Shown: positions 1 to 8,466 of the stretch, one piece after another
Layout of the letters: each line of letters begins with the position of its first letter
How positions within the stretch are numbered: position 1 is the stretch's first letter
Assembly: GCF_944383115.1 (NCBI RefSeq)
Contig: NZ_CALWOJ010000008.1
Coordinates: 1-46,727 of the forward strand
Source: an uncultured Flavonifractor sp.
GTDB lineage: Bacteria; Bacillota; Clostridia; Oscillospirales; Oscillospiraceae
DNA length: 46,727 nt
Direction: 5' to 3'
Program-made: the position numbers and the translations under genes
The notes under the pieces: generated by a model
Database searches by the model: none
What the model saw: only the letters and a program-made list of their open reading frames with translations
Told to the model about the DNA's origin: nothing

Positions 1-1068
1 GTTGTCTTGCAGATGAAAGACAGCACCGAACGGGCCATTGGCGTGATCGATTCTGAGGGAACGGTTGTGGCCTGCAATGAACTCAGCTGCATCGGGGAGC
101 ATTGGCCCGGTGCGGTTGAGGCGGTGAACCGGGGCGAGGGCGATACCGTCCGCTTTGATGGCCGCACCTTCAAGGCGCTGGCCGGATGGGGGTCTCAGTT
201 TGACTATGCGGTTTTTGCCAAGGGCGAGGACACCGAGGCAAACATGGTATGTTCCATGGCCGCAGTGGCCCTTAATGGCGCCAAGACCTATTATGAGGAG
301 AAACACGACAAAGCCACCTTTGTCAAAAATATTATCTCCGATAATATCCTTCTGGGCGACATCTATGTCCGGGCCAAAGAACTGCATTTTGTTTCCGAGG
401 CACCCCGGGCGGTCTTTTTGATCCGCCAGGTGGAATCTACCGATCCCGCCCTGATCGACGTTCTCCATTCCCTCTTCCCTGACAAGCAGGTGGATTTCGT
501 CCTCTCCATCAGCGAGACCGACGTGGCCCTGATCAAGCAGCTCAACGATGGGGCGGAGACCCGGGATCTCCACAAGATTGCCAAGCAGATCGAAGACAAG
601 ATCAATGAGGAACTCCATATCCGTGTGGTCATCGGCATCGGTACCATCGTAGGCCACATCCGGGAACTGGCCCGGGCCTATAAGGAGGCCGGAATCGCCA
701 TCGACGTGGGTCGGGTGTTCGACACCGAGAAGAGCATCATCAACTATGAGAACCTGGGGATTGGCCGGCTGATTTATCAGCTGCCCACCACCCTGTGCGA
801 GATGTTCCTCCAGGAGGTTTTCAAGAAGAATCCCATCGACGCCCTGGACCAGGAGACCCTGTTCACGATCAACAAGTTCTTTGAAAACAACCTGAACGTG
901 TCCGAGACGGCCCGGAAGCTCTTTGTCCACCGGAATACCCTGGTGTACCGGCTGGAGAAGATCAAGAAGCTCACCGGCCTGGACCTGCGGGAGTTTGACG
1001 ACGCCATCACCTTCAAGGTGGCATTGATGGTCAAGAAGTATCTGATCTCCCGGGGCATCGATAACTGA
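1..1068 (+). CDS. CdaR/PucR-family transcriptional regulator, 5' end cut by the window
   Basis: The reading frame is open from the first base, so the true start probably lies upstream; an in-frame ATG at 13 has no visible ribosome binding site. The visible 355 residues start with a region resembling the sugar-diacid recognition domain of CdaR-type proteins (residues about 12-110). The C-terminal 60 residues hold the helix-turn-helix typical of PucR/CdaR proteins, with the pattern NVSETARKLFVHRNTLVYRL. It is probably a cytoplasmic DNA-binding regulator that responds to a small ligand. It sits upstream of ftsEX on the same strand, with an imperfect hairpin between, so it is not clear whether it controls ftsEX. 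Family assignment is confident; ligand and targets are unknown. Confidence 0.85.
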   Translation, partial: VVLQMKDSTERAIGVIDSEGTVVACNELSCIGEHWPGAVEAVNRGEGDTVRFDGRTFKALAGWGSQFDYAVFAKGEDTEANMVCSMAAVALNGAKTYYEEKHDKATFVKNIISDNILLGDIYVRAKELHFVSEAPRAVFLIRQVESTDPALIDVLHSLFPDKQVDFVLSISETDVALIKQLNDGAETRDLHKIAKQIEDKINEELHIRVVIGIGTIVGHIRELARAYKEAGIAIDVGRVFDTEKSIINYENLGIGRLIYQLPTTLCEMFLQEVFKKNPIDALDQETLFTINKFFENNLNVSETARKLFVHRNTLVYRLEKIKKLTGLDLREFDDAITFKVALMVKKYLISRGIDN

Positions 1069-1082
1069 ACAAACTGCGTCAG

Positions 1083-1116
1083 CCGCAGAGGCTGCCGGTA
1101 ACGGCGGCTTCTGCGG
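1083..1116 (+). other. Imperfect hairpin between regulator and ftsE
   Basis: The arms 1083-1097 and 1102-1116 pair almost completely (15 positions, with wobbles or mismatches) around a four-base loop. No run of T follows, so this may be a weak terminator or an mRNA processing hairpin. Confidence 0.4.
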
Positions 1117-1157
1117 CACGTGAGTTTGTACCCAATCCTATAAAAGAGGTATACAGC

Positions 1158-1850
1158 GTGATACGTCTGATCGACATTCAAAAGTCCTATGACAACGGAA
1201 CCAAGGCCCTGAAGGGGGTCAATCTGCGCATTGACGACGGTGAATTCGTCTTTCTGGTGGGCCCCTCCGGATCTGGCAAGTCCACCATATTGAAGCTGAT
1301 CACCGCTGAGATCGCCCCCACCGCCGGCCGGCTGATGGTCAACGGTTATAATTTGAACAATATTACGCCCCGCCAGGTGCCCTATATGCGGCGTACGCTG
1401 GGGGTCATATTCCAGGACTTCCGCCTGATCGAAAAAAAGACAGTGAAGGAGAACCTGATCTTTGCCATGCAGGTGGTGGGCGCCTCCTCCCGGGAGATCC
1501 GCAAGCGGGTGGCTTATGTGCTGGACCTGGTAGGCCTGCTGGATAAGGGCGATCAGCGTCCCGACCAGCTTTCCGGCGGTGAGCAGCAGCGTGTGGCCAT
1601 TGCCCGCGCCCTGGTGAACAATCCCCAGATGATCATTGCCGACGAGCCCACCGGCAACCTGGACCCCATGCGCTCCCTGGAGATTATGATGCTGCTGGAG
1701 CGCATCAATGAGCTGGGCACCACCGTGCTGGTGGTCACCCACGAGCGGGAGCTGGTCAACCGCTTCTCCAAGCGGGTTGTGGCCATCGAGAACGGCAGGA
1801 TCATCAGCGACGAGACAGGCGGGTATTACAACAATGAGACAACGATATAA
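1158..1850 (+). CDS. ftsE: Cell division ATP-binding protein FtsE
   Basis: FtsE is the ATPase of the FtsEX complex, which sits at the division site or lateral wall and switches on peptidoglycan hydrolases through FtsX. The 230-residue protein is full length. It has a Walker A motif GPSGSGKST at residues 35-43, an ABC signature LSGGEQQR near 139-146, and a Walker B ending in ADEPTGNLD. It starts at GTG 1158 behind the site AAAGAGGT (1143-1150). Its last 17 bases overlap ftsX, so the two are translationally linked. Confidence 0.97.
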   Translation: MIRLIDIQKSYDNGTKALKGVNLRIDDGEFVFLVGPSGSGKSTILKLITAEIAPTAGRLMVNGYNLNNITPRQVPYMRRTLGVIFQDFRLIEKKTVKENLIFAMQVVGASSREIRKRVAYVLDLVGLLDKGDQRPDQLSGGEQQRVAIARALVNNPQMIIADEPTGNLDPMRSLEIMMLLERINELGTTVLVVTHERELVNRFSKRVVAIENGRIISDETGGYYNNETTI

Positions 1851-2724
1851 CTTTAAATATCTGTTTTCCGAGGGCTTTCACAGTATTTTTACCCACGGAT
1901 TCATGTCCTTTGCAGCAGTGTGCATGATCGTGTGCTGTCTGCTCATTATGGGTTCTTTCTCCCTGGTGGCGGTGAATGCCCAGCATAATTTCAGCGACCT
2001 GGAGAAGGACAACCAGTTCTCCGCATACATCGACGAGACCCTGTCTCAGGAGGAGGCACGCGCCCTTCAGGATGAGATTGAGGCGATCCCCAATGTGGCT
2101 CGGGCGGAGTTCGTCACCAAGGAGCAGGCCCAGGCCGACTTTGAGGCCGACTATGAGGGCAATCCTCTCTTTGAGGACTTGCCGTCCACCGTCTATCGGG
2201 ATCGGTTCCATGTCTATCTGGAGGATCTCAGCAAGCTGACAGAGACTGAGGCGGCGGTGAAGCAGGTGGCGGGTGTGGCCGATACCTACTCTGCGCCTGA
2301 GATCGCCGAAGGTTTTACCGTCATCCGCAACATTGCCGGCGGCGTGGCCCTGATCCTGGTGGCCATTTTGCTGCTGGTGAGTTTGTTCATCATCTCCAAC
2401 ACCATTAAGCTGGCTACCTTCAATCGGCGGGAGGAGATCGCCATCATGAAGATGTGCGGCGCCACCAACGCCTTTGTACGCTGGCCCTTTGTTTTTGAGG
2501 GCATGATCCTGGGCGTGACAGGCGCCCTGGTCGGGTTCTTCCTGCAGTGGGGGGTATACGCTTTGGTAGGCCGGGCCGTCGGCGGTACCGATACCATAGA
2601 TCTCATTAAAGTGCTGCCCTTCCAGCCGATGGCGCTGTGGGTGCTGCTGGCCTTCCTGATTACCGGCTTGCTCATCGGCGTGGTAGGCTCTATGCTGGCC
2701 ATCCGTAAGTTCCTGCAGGTGTGA
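1834..2724 (+). CDS. ftsX: Cell division permease-like protein FtsX
   Basis: FtsX is the membrane partner of FtsE and passes the ATPase signal to extracellular murein hydrolases. I place the start at ATG 1834, which gives MRQRYNFKYLFSEG and the usual FtsX length (296 residues). The frame stays open further upstream, but only inside ftsE. One membrane helix near residues 22-45 is followed by a roughly 110-residue extracellular domain. Three C-terminal helices carry the conserved stretch around EEIAIMKMCGAT. The next two genes encode coiled-coil/M23 proteins, the kind of hydrolase that FtsX activates. Confidence 0.96.
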   Translation: MRQRYNFKYLFSEGFHSIFTHGFMSFAAVCMIVCCLLIMGSFSLVAVNAQHNFSDLEKDNQFSAYIDETLSQEEARALQDEIEAIPNVARAEFVTKEQAQADFEADYEGNPLFEDLPSTVYRDRFHVYLEDLSKLTETEAAVKQVAGVADTYSAPEIAEGFTVIRNIAGGVALILVAILLLVSLFIISNTIKLATFNRREEIAIMKMCGATNAFVRWPFVFEGMILGVTGALVGFFLQWGVYALVGRAVGGTDTIDLIKVLPFQPMALWVLLAFLITGLLIGVVGSMLAIRKFLQV

Positions 2725-2757
2725 TACATCTGCCCCGTTAGAAAATAAGGAGTCCTT

Positions 2758-3990
2758 ATGAAGCGGAAACATCCCAAACTCCGGCTTTTGTGCGGTATCC
2801 TGATTCTGGCGCTCTTCACATCCGCCGCCAGCCAGGCGGGGGCTGTGACCCAGAGCGAGATCGACGCGCTGAAGAAGGAACAGCAGGAGAGTCAGGCCAA
2901 GCAGCAGCAGCTGAAAGAGCAGCTGGCTGGCGTAAAGGAGGACCAGGCCGCCGCCCAGCAGAAGCGGCAGATCCTGGCTCAGCAGCTGGATGCCATTAAC
3001 GCCGAGATCGCCAACATCGACGCCCAGATCGCTTACTACGACGGAGAGATCGCCTTGAAGGAAGTGGAGCGCGGGGAGGCGGAGAAGCGTGAGGCGGAGC
3101 AGTACGAGTTGTTCTGTCAGCGGGTGCGGATGATGGAGGAGCAGGGGACGGTGTCCTACTGGTCCATCCTCTTCAATGCCGGCAGCTTTTCCGACCTGTT
3201 GGATCGTATTGCCGATGTGGATGCGGTCATGGCTTATGACAATAAGATCATGGATCAGCTCATTGCCACCCGGCAGGAGCTGGAGCGGCTTCAGGGGGAA
3301 CTGGAGAGCGCCCGGGCGGAGGAACAGGAGGCCCGTGAGCAGCAGGAGGCAAAAAAGGCTGAGCAGCAGGCTAAGGTAGCGGAAGCGCAGAAGCTGCTGG
3401 ATCAGATCAACGCCGATGTGGCGGAGGTCAATCGACAGCTGGAAGCGGAGGATGCCGCCGCCGCCAGCTTGCAGGCGGAGATCACCCGGAAGCAGAAACA
3501 GCTGGAGGAGGAGCGCAAGCAGCAGAATGTGACTCTGCCCCCCACCGGCTCGGGGTACCAGTGGCCTCTGCCTGCCGGGAACCTGACCCTGACCTCCGCT
3601 TTTGGCTACCGGATGCACCCCATCGACCTGGTGCCGCACAGCCATACCGGCATTGATGTGTCGGCCGCCGGCGGCACCCCCATCTACGCCGCCAAGGGCG
3701 GACAGGTCATCATGTCGGAGTATGGCTCCGGTGTAAACTGGTCTTACGGCAATTTTGTGGTCATTGACCATGGGGACGGCACCACCACCCTCTACGCCCA
3801 CATGAGATCCCGGGCGGTGAGCGAGGGCCAGCTGGTGACCCAGGGTCAGACCATTGGATATGTGGGCAATACAGGCAATTCCAAAGGCAATCACCTGCAC
3901 TTTGAGGTGCGGGTAAACGGCCAGCGGGTAGACCCGGAGGGGTGCTTCCCCGGCCTGGACCGTTCTTTTGTACGGGCCTATAATTGGTGA
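2758..3990 (+). CDS. Coiled-coil/M23 murein hydrolase (EnvC/PcsB-like), first of two copies
   Basis: This is an exported 410-residue protein of the EnvC/CwlO/PcsB functional type. A signal peptide covers about residues 1-30, followed by a long Gln/Glu/Lys-rich coiled coil to about residue 255 and a C-terminal M23 (LytM) domain. The zinc-site residues are all present: H296 and D300 in HTGID, H348 in YAHM, and H379/H381 in HLHFE. The peptidase may therefore be active, unlike the degenerate LytM domain of E. coli EnvC. The start at ATG 2758 has the site AAGGAG. It lies 33 bases after ftsX without a terminator, so it is probably in the ftsEX operon and FtsEX is its likely activator. Confidence 0.92.
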   Translation: MKRKHPKLRLLCGILILALFTSAASQAGAVTQSEIDALKKEQQESQAKQQQLKEQLAGVKEDQAAAQQKRQILAQQLDAINAEIANIDAQIAYYDGEIALKEVERGEAEKREAEQYELFCQRVRMMEEQGTVSYWSILFNAGSFSDLLDRIADVDAVMAYDNKIMDQLIATRQELERLQGELESARAEEQEAREQQEAKKAEQQAKVAEAQKLLDQINADVAEVNRQLEAEDAAAASLQAEITRKQKQLEEERKQQNVTLPPTGSGYQWPLPAGNLTLTSAFGYRMHPIDLVPHSHTGIDVSAAGGTPIYAAKGGQVIMSEYGSGVNWSYGNFVVIDHGDGTTTLYAHMRSRAVSEGQLVTQGQTIGYVGNTGNSKGNHLHFEVRVNGQRVDPEGCFPGLDRSFVRAYNW

Positions 3991-4021
3991 GTGGCTGGCA
4001 TACATAAAAAGGAGAAAAAAC

Positions 4022-5284
4022 GTGGCGAAAAACGGAAAGAAACCCATTCAAAAAAATAGTTCCAAGAAGGTAGAGCCTCGGCGCATCGTAGTGGGTGTTC
4101 TGGCGGGATTGATGGCATTGCTCATGCTGCTGCCTATGGTCAGCATGATCATCGGCAGCGCCGACGCGGTGACCCAGAGCGAGATCGACGCACTGAAAAA
4201 AGAGCAGCAGGAGAGCCAGGCCAAGCAGCAGGAGCTGAAAGAGCAGCTGGCCGATATCGAGGAAGATCAAGCCGCTGCCCAGCAAAAGCGGGAGCTGCTG
4301 ACCCAACAGCTGAATGCTATCAACGCGGAGATCGCCAACATCGACGCGCAGATCGCTTACTACGACGGGGAGATCGCCCAGAAGGAAGTGGAGCGCAAGG
4401 AGGCGGAGGAGCGTGAGGCGGAGCAGTACGAACTGTTCTGCCAGCGGGTGCGAATGATGGAGGAGCAGGGCACGGTGTCTTACTGGTCCATCATCTTCAA
4501 TGCCGAGGACTTTTCCGACCTGTTGGATCGCATTGCGGATGTGGACGCGGTGATGGCCTATGACAACGCCGTCATGGAAGAGCTGATTGCCACCCGGCAG
4601 GAGCTGGAGCGGCTCCAGGGCGAGTTGGAGAGCGCCCGGGCGGAGGAACAGGCTGCCAGAGATCAGCAGGCGGCCAAGCAGGCCGAGCAGCAGGCCAAGG
4701 TGGCCGAGGCTCAGAAACTGCTGGATCAGATCAATGCGGATGCGGAAGAGGTGAACCGTCAGCTGGACGCGGAGAGCGCCGCCGCCTCTGAGATCCAAGC
4801 TGAGATCGCCCGCAAGCAGAAGCAGCTGGAAGAGGAGCGCAAGCAGAACAACATTGTGATCTCCTCGGAGACCGGCTACCTGTGGCCGCTGCCTGGATAC
4901 TACCAGCTGACCTCTCAGTTCGGCTACCGGATCCATCCTATTACCGGCAAGCCTCACAGCCATACCGGTATCGACATTCCCGCGCCGGGCGGCACCTCCA
5001 TCCTGGCGGCCAAGAGCGGCCAGGTGGTGACCTCCGCTTACCACTACTCCTATGGCAACTATGTGGTGATTGACCACGGCAACGGCAATTCCACACTCTA
5101 CGCCCATATGAGTTCCCGGGCGGTGAGCGAGGGCCAGATGGTCACCCAGGGCCAGGTCATCGGCTATGTGGGCACCACCGGCAGTTCCACCGGCAACCAC
5201 CTCCACTTTGAGGTGCGGGATAACTATACCCGTGTGGACCCGGAGAGTAAATTTCCGTCTTTGAATCTGACGCCTCCGTGGTAA
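4022..5284 (+). CDS. Coiled-coil/M23 murein hydrolase (EnvC/PcsB-like), second of two copies
   Basis: This is a tandem paralogue of the preceding gene. I choose GTG 4022, 7 bases after AAAAGGAG (4007-4014), giving 420 residues; an upstream in-frame ATG at 3968 lies inside the previous gene. The N terminus differs from copy one: a basic stretch of about 25 residues, then a hydrophobic segment that may be a signal anchor. From VTQSEIDAL onward the two coiled coils differ at about 32 of 227 positions by eye. The linker and M23 domains diverge more. The M23 motifs HTGID, YAHM and HLHFE are intact. The likely role is cell-wall cleavage under FtsEX control, with a different membrane anchoring or substrate preference. 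Confidence 0.92.
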   Translation: MAKNGKKPIQKNSSKKVEPRRIVVGVLAGLMALLMLLPMVSMIIGSADAVTQSEIDALKKEQQESQAKQQELKEQLADIEEDQAAAQQKRELLTQQLNAINAEIANIDAQIAYYDGEIAQKEVERKEAEEREAEQYELFCQRVRMMEEQGTVSYWSIIFNAEDFSDLLDRIADVDAVMAYDNAVMEELIATRQELERLQGELESARAEEQAARDQQAAKQAEQQAKVAEAQKLLDQINADAEEVNRQLDAESAAASEIQAEIARKQKQLEEERKQNNIVISSETGYLWPLPGYYQLTSQFGYRIHPITGKPHSHTGIDIPAPGGTSILAAKSGQVVTSAYHYSYGNYVVIDHGNGNSTLYAHMSSRAVSEGQMVTQGQVIGYVGTTGSSTGNHLHFEVRDNYTRVDPESKFPSLNLTPPW

Positions 5285-5299
5285 AATCAAATAGGAAAC

Positions 5300-5329
5300 C
5301 AGGGCGGAGGGGGTCACCCCTCCGCCCTG
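5300..5329 (+). terminator. Terminator of the ftsEX-hydrolase operon
   Basis: A perfect 13-bp stem (5300-5312 with 5317-5329) closes a GTCA loop. It is followed by ATCCATTTATTA, a weak T-rich tail. Little room is left for a promoter before the next gene, so some read-through may serve it. Confidence 0.75.
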
Positions 5330-5365
5330 ATCCATTTATTACGTTCGGAAAGGAAATGATCTGCT

Positions 5366-6493
5366 GTGCGTAAAAAACGCTTTTCCCTGCTCCATCTTGT
5401 CATTTTAGTGCCGGTCACCGCTGTACTGACGGCGGGTATCCTGCTGGGCGTGCTGTATGCGTTGGTAGGGAAGGAGGGGCTGTCCCTGCTGGAGGGACTC
5501 TACCTGGTGAACAGCCGGTTTGTGGGGGAGTACGACGAGACCCAGGTGGTAGACTCCGCCCTGTCCGGTATGGTGGATGGTCTGGGGGACCGGTGGAGCT
5601 ATTATTTGACCCAGGAGGAGTATGAGGATCAGAACCAGCGCCGCACCAACAAGTATGTAGGGGTGGGCGTCACGGTGGACTATGGATCGGAGGAAGGGCT
5701 GCGGGTGGTCGCGGTGACTGCTGATGGCCCTGCTGAGAAGGCTGGCATCCAGGCGGGGGAACTCATTACCGCGGTAGACGGCTTTTCGCTGGCAGGTGAA
5801 GCCAGATACGAAGGGGCGGAGCGCATTCAGGGCGAGGAAGGAACTGTGGTTTCTCTGGAGATGCGCAGCGCCGATGGGCAGACCAGGACGGTGGAACTGA
5901 CCCGTACCAGCCTGGACAGCGATCCGGTGACCGCAGAAATGTTGGAGGGCAACATAGGCTATGTGGCCCTGGCCAACTTTTACGACAACAGCGCGGAACG
6001 ACTGGAGGAAGAGGTGACCCGCCTTCAGGAGGAGGGAGCCGTCGCCCTGGTATTTGACATGCGCAACAACGGCGGCGGATATCTCAGCGAACTGACCGAT
6101 ATGCTGGATTTCCTGCTGCCTGAGGGCCCTATTTTTATTACCAGGGATCGGGCCGGCAATGAGAAAGTGACAGAATCAGACGAGCAATGTGTGGATCTGC
6201 CGATGGCGGTGCTGGTCAATGCCAATACCTACTCCGCCGCCGAATTTTTTGCCGCCGAACTCCAGGAGCGCGGGGTGGCGGTGATCGTGGGAGAGCCCAC
6301 CAGCGGCAAGGGCTATTCCCAGCAGACCTTTGCGCTGCCCCACGGCGGGGCTATGGCCATCTCCACCAGCGCCTATTTCACCGGCAGCGGTACCTCCCTC
6401 ATTGGGACGGGGCTTACTCTGGATCGGGAGGTCTCCCTTACCGGAGAGGGGGACGCCCAGTTGGAGGCCGCACTGGAACTGCTGAAACAATGA
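5366..6493 (+). CDS. S41-family C-terminal processing peptidase (CtpA/CtpB type)
   Basis: This is a 375-residue membrane-anchored serine protease acting outside the membrane. A single N-terminal hydrophobic segment spans about residues 9-34. A PDZ domain at about 95-175 selects C-terminal tails, and the S41 catalytic core follows. The Ser/Lys dyad is visible as S290 in NTYSAAEF and K315 in TSGKG, with the 25-residue spacing typical of the family. The start is GTG 5366 after GAAAGGAA. It follows the wall hydrolase genes, so it may process a wall hydrolase or its regulator; the substrate is unknown. CtpB in Bacillus cleaves sporulation signalling proteins, which is another possibility. Confidence 0.93.
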   Translation: MRKKRFSLLHLVILVPVTAVLTAGILLGVLYALVGKEGLSLLEGLYLVNSRFVGEYDETQVVDSALSGMVDGLGDRWSYYLTQEEYEDQNQRRTNKYVGVGVTVDYGSEEGLRVVAVTADGPAEKAGIQAGELITAVDGFSLAGEARYEGAERIQGEEGTVVSLEMRSADGQTRTVELTRTSLDSDPVTAEMLEGNIGYVALANFYDNSAERLEEEVTRLQEEGAVALVFDMRNNGGGYLSELTDMLDFLLPEGPIFITRDRAGNEKVTESDEQCVDLPMAVLVNANTYSAAEFFAAELQERGVAVIVGEPTSGKGYSQQTFALPHGGAMAISTSAYFTGSGTSLIGTGLTLDREVSLTGEGDAQLEAALELLKQ

Positions 6494-6497
6494 AAGG

Positions 6498-6534
6498 GAA
6501 CAGGGCCTGCTGCAAGCTGCAGCAGGCCCTGTTC
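6498..6534. terminator. Bidirectional terminator between the S41 peptidase and the DUF378 gene
   Basis: Perfect 17-bp arms (6498-6514 and 6518-6534) flank a 3-base loop. It lies between two convergent genes. Only the minus-strand side has a modest T-rich tail. Confidence 0.8.
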
Positions 6535-6545
6535 TGAAGTTGAAC

Positions 6546-6755
6546 TCAGGTATGATCTTTGCCACGCAGGTCGCGGAACAGCAGGGAAATGCACCAAATA
6601 GCCGCCAGACCCACCAGGGTGTAAATGATGCGGCTAAAGGTGCTGGCCTGTCCGCCAAACAGGAAGGCCACCAGGTCAAATTGAAAAATGCCGATGCTGC
6701 CCCAGTTCAGTCCGCCGATAATGGCAAGGACCAGGGCGATCTTATCCAGGAACAT
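6546..6755 (-). CDS. DUF378 family small membrane protein
   Basis: This is a 69-residue protein with two hydrophobic segments and the DUF378 hallmark LNWGSIGIF after the first helix. Its function is unknown. I start it at ATG 6755, giving MFLDKIALVLAIIGG. A longer frame from a TTG at 6776 would use the bases of the ribosome binding site (GGAGGAGG) as codons, so the shorter form is preferred. It lies 85 bases downstream of the DUF362 gene and may be cotranscribed with it. Confidence 0.85.
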   Translation of the reverse strand: MFLDKIALVLAIIGGLNWGSIGIFQFDLVAFLFGGQASTFSRIIYTLVGLAAIWCISLLFRDLRGKDHT

Positions 6756-6840
6756 AGGATATGCTGCCTCCTCCAAATTGAGATACCGCTGTTAGCATAT
6801 CCTCTTTTGCGCGCAATATACAAAAAATTTGAAAAGGAGG

Positions 6841-8004
6841 TCACTTGCCGTTGAGCAGCCGGCCCAGCCAATTGCGCTTGAGGTCCACCGCCTTGTGGGG
6901 GCACAGCTCATGACAGCAGTAGCACCGGATACAGGCGCGGGGATGGACCTTGGCTTTGCCGCCGGGGCCGGTCATAGTGATGGCCTTGCCGGGACAGGCG
7001 TTTTTGCAGATGGCGCATCCGATGCACTTGTCCGTCCGGATCCTGGGGGTCTGGGACAACAGCTGTTTGCACAACCGGCCCGCAGTACCTGTCAGCGGCC
7101 CCAGAAAGCCCATCAGGTTGTCCCGCACGTTGGCGGGGAACTGGTAATCAGGGATGCGCAGCTCTTCCAGCGTTGCGCCTACCAGTTCGATCTCCTCCCA
7201 CCGGGTGGGAGAGAGTCCACGGGCCTGCGCGGCCAGCAGCAGGGCGTTGCGGTCCCGAGGCAGGCCCATGATCTCCCCAGCGATCACGTCCAGCGCCAGA
7301 GGACTGTCGGACAACAGCAGCAGGCCTACCTGCCGCGGGGTGCCCGATGCGCCGGGTCCTTCCCCTTCCATCGCCAGCACAGCGTCCATGACGCAAAGCC
7401 GGGGGGCCATAAAACCGATCAGATCCAGCAGCACCTGGGCGAACTGGGTCTTGTCCGGGTGGGAGCCGTGGAAGCCCACCTTGGTCAGGCCCGGGATGAG
7501 CCCGAAGCTGTTTTTCACCGCTCCGGTCATGCCCATAAAGACATGGGTTTTCATCTTGCACAGATCAAAGATCCCGTCGCAGTCCAGGGCGGGGGAGATG
7601 ATCTCGGCCTGACGGAGTACCTGGCCGTCCGGCAGATTGACCAGACGGGCGGAGGGGTCCAGGCAGAGTTCCGCCTCTGCTTCCCTGGCGGCCTGGGCGG
7701 TTCCGGTCTTTTCATAGAGATTGCGCAGTACCGACTCCTTCTGTAAAGCCCCGCCGGGGCTGTCGGCGATCACAGCTGTGCCGCCGGCCTCCCGCACCAG
7801 CTTGGCGACTGCGCCTGTCACCGCCGGATGGGTGCATACCGCCGCCTCCGGCGGCGCCGGGCGCAGCAGGTTGGCTTTCAGCAGAATGCGTTCCCCCGGG
7901 CGGACGAATCGTCCCATGCCGCCCATGCGCTCCACCGTGTCCCGCAGGGCCGCTTCCGCCCCGGCGTAGTCGCCGCAGGGCACGGCATGAACCTGATATC
8001 CCAT
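6841..8004 (-). CDS. DUF362 protein with C-terminal two-cluster [4Fe-4S] ferredoxin domain
   Basis: This 387-residue cytoplasmic protein has a DUF362 domain over about residues 1-290. A bacterial ferredoxin domain follows, with C327-x2-C330-x2-C333-x3-C337 and C358-x2-C361-x2-C364-x3-C368, enough for two [4Fe-4S] clusters. DUF362 proteins are common in anaerobes and are presumed electron-transfer or redox enzymes, but I know of no established reaction. Its ATG overlaps the stop of cdd (TGATG), so its translation is coupled to cytidine deaminase. That pairing does not obviously explain its role. Confidence 0.9.
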   Translation of the reverse strand: MGYQVHAVPCGDYAGAEAALRDTVERMGGMGRFVRPGERILLKANLLRPAPPEAAVCTHPAVTGAVAKLVREAGGTAVIADSPGGALQKESVLRNLYEKTGTAQAAREAEAELCLDPSARLVNLPDGQVLRQAEIISPALDCDGIFDLCKMKTHVFMGMTGAVKNSFGLIPGLTKVGFHGSHPDKTQFAQVLLDLIGFMAPRLCVMDAVLAMEGEGPGASGTPRQVGLLLLSDSPLALDVIAGEIMGLPRDRNALLLAAQARGLSPTRWEEIELVGATLEELRIPDYQFPANVRDNLMGFLGPLTGTAGRLCKQLLSQTPRIRTDKCIGCAICKNACPGKAITMTGPGGKAKVHPRACIRCYCCHELCPHKAVDLKRNWLGRLLNGK

Positions 8005-8399
8005 CAGTCAAGAGACCTGGGCCCGAAGCCGTGGGGAAGCAGCTCATGGAGAGAGAGCCGGACGAACTCCCGGTCGCCCCGGGCCACCAGCACCGTCAAG
8101 TCGGGGGCAAATTCATAGAGCATCTGCCGGCAGGAGCCGCAGGGCCAGCAGTAGTCGGTGGAATTGCCCACCACCGCCAGGCGCACAAGGTCGTCCTGAT
8201 GACCTTCACTCACAGCTTTGACCAGTGCGGTGCGCTCAGCGCAGATGGTAGAGCCGTAGGCGGCGTTTTCCACATTGCAGCCGGTAAATACGGTCCCGTC
8301 GGCGCAGAGCAGGGCGGCGCCCACAGGGAAGTGGGAGTAGGGGACATAGGAACGCTCCAGCATGGTAAAGGCCAGATCCACCAGTTCCCGATCGGTCAT
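8004..8399 (-). CDS. cdd: Cytidine deaminase
   Basis: This enzyme deaminates cytidine and deoxycytidine to the uridine forms in pyrimidine salvage. The start at ATG 8399 follows AGGAGG at a spacing of 7, giving 131 residues, normal for the tetrameric bacterial enzyme. The zinc site is complete: C53 and catalytic E55 in CAERTA, and C87 and C90 in PCGSC. It overlaps the next gene by one base. It appears to have its own promoter (8451-8479) buried in the terminator hairpin of the operon upstream. Confidence 0.97.
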   Translation of the reverse strand: MTDRELVDLAFTMLERSYVPYSHFPVGAALLCADGTVFTGCNVENAAYGSTICAERTALVKAVSEGHQDDLVRLAVVGNSTDYCWPCGSCRQMLYEFAPDLTVLVARGDREFVRLSLHELLPHGFGPRSLD

Positions 8400-8420
8400 A
8401 GCAATCCCTCCTGACAAATA

Positions 8421-8466
8421 AAAAAGGTGGTAAAACGAGATTGGGTTCTCATTTTACCACCTTTTT
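8421..8466 (-). terminator. Terminator of the apbE operon (minus strand)
   Basis: Twenty-base arms (8466-8447 and 8440-8421 in transcript order) pair fully with one G-U wobble around a 6-base loop. On the minus strand they are followed by T6-A-T3. This is a strong intrinsic terminator for the Gx transporter gene. It ends only about 20 bases before the cdd start codon. Confidence 0.9.

Noticed and set aside
1804-4047. A 747-codon open frame on the minus strand
   Set aside because: It mirrors ftsX and the first M23 gene, both well supported. The Leu/Gln/His-rich product is a typical antisense artefact.
2860-4840. Repeated DNA between the two M23 genes as a possible mobile or repeat element
   Set aside because: The similarity is confined to the coding frames and follows the protein domains, so it is a gene duplication.
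3761-5335. A 524-codon open frame on the minus strand
   Set aside because: It is the reverse of the second M23 gene and shares the repetitive composition of the coiled coil.
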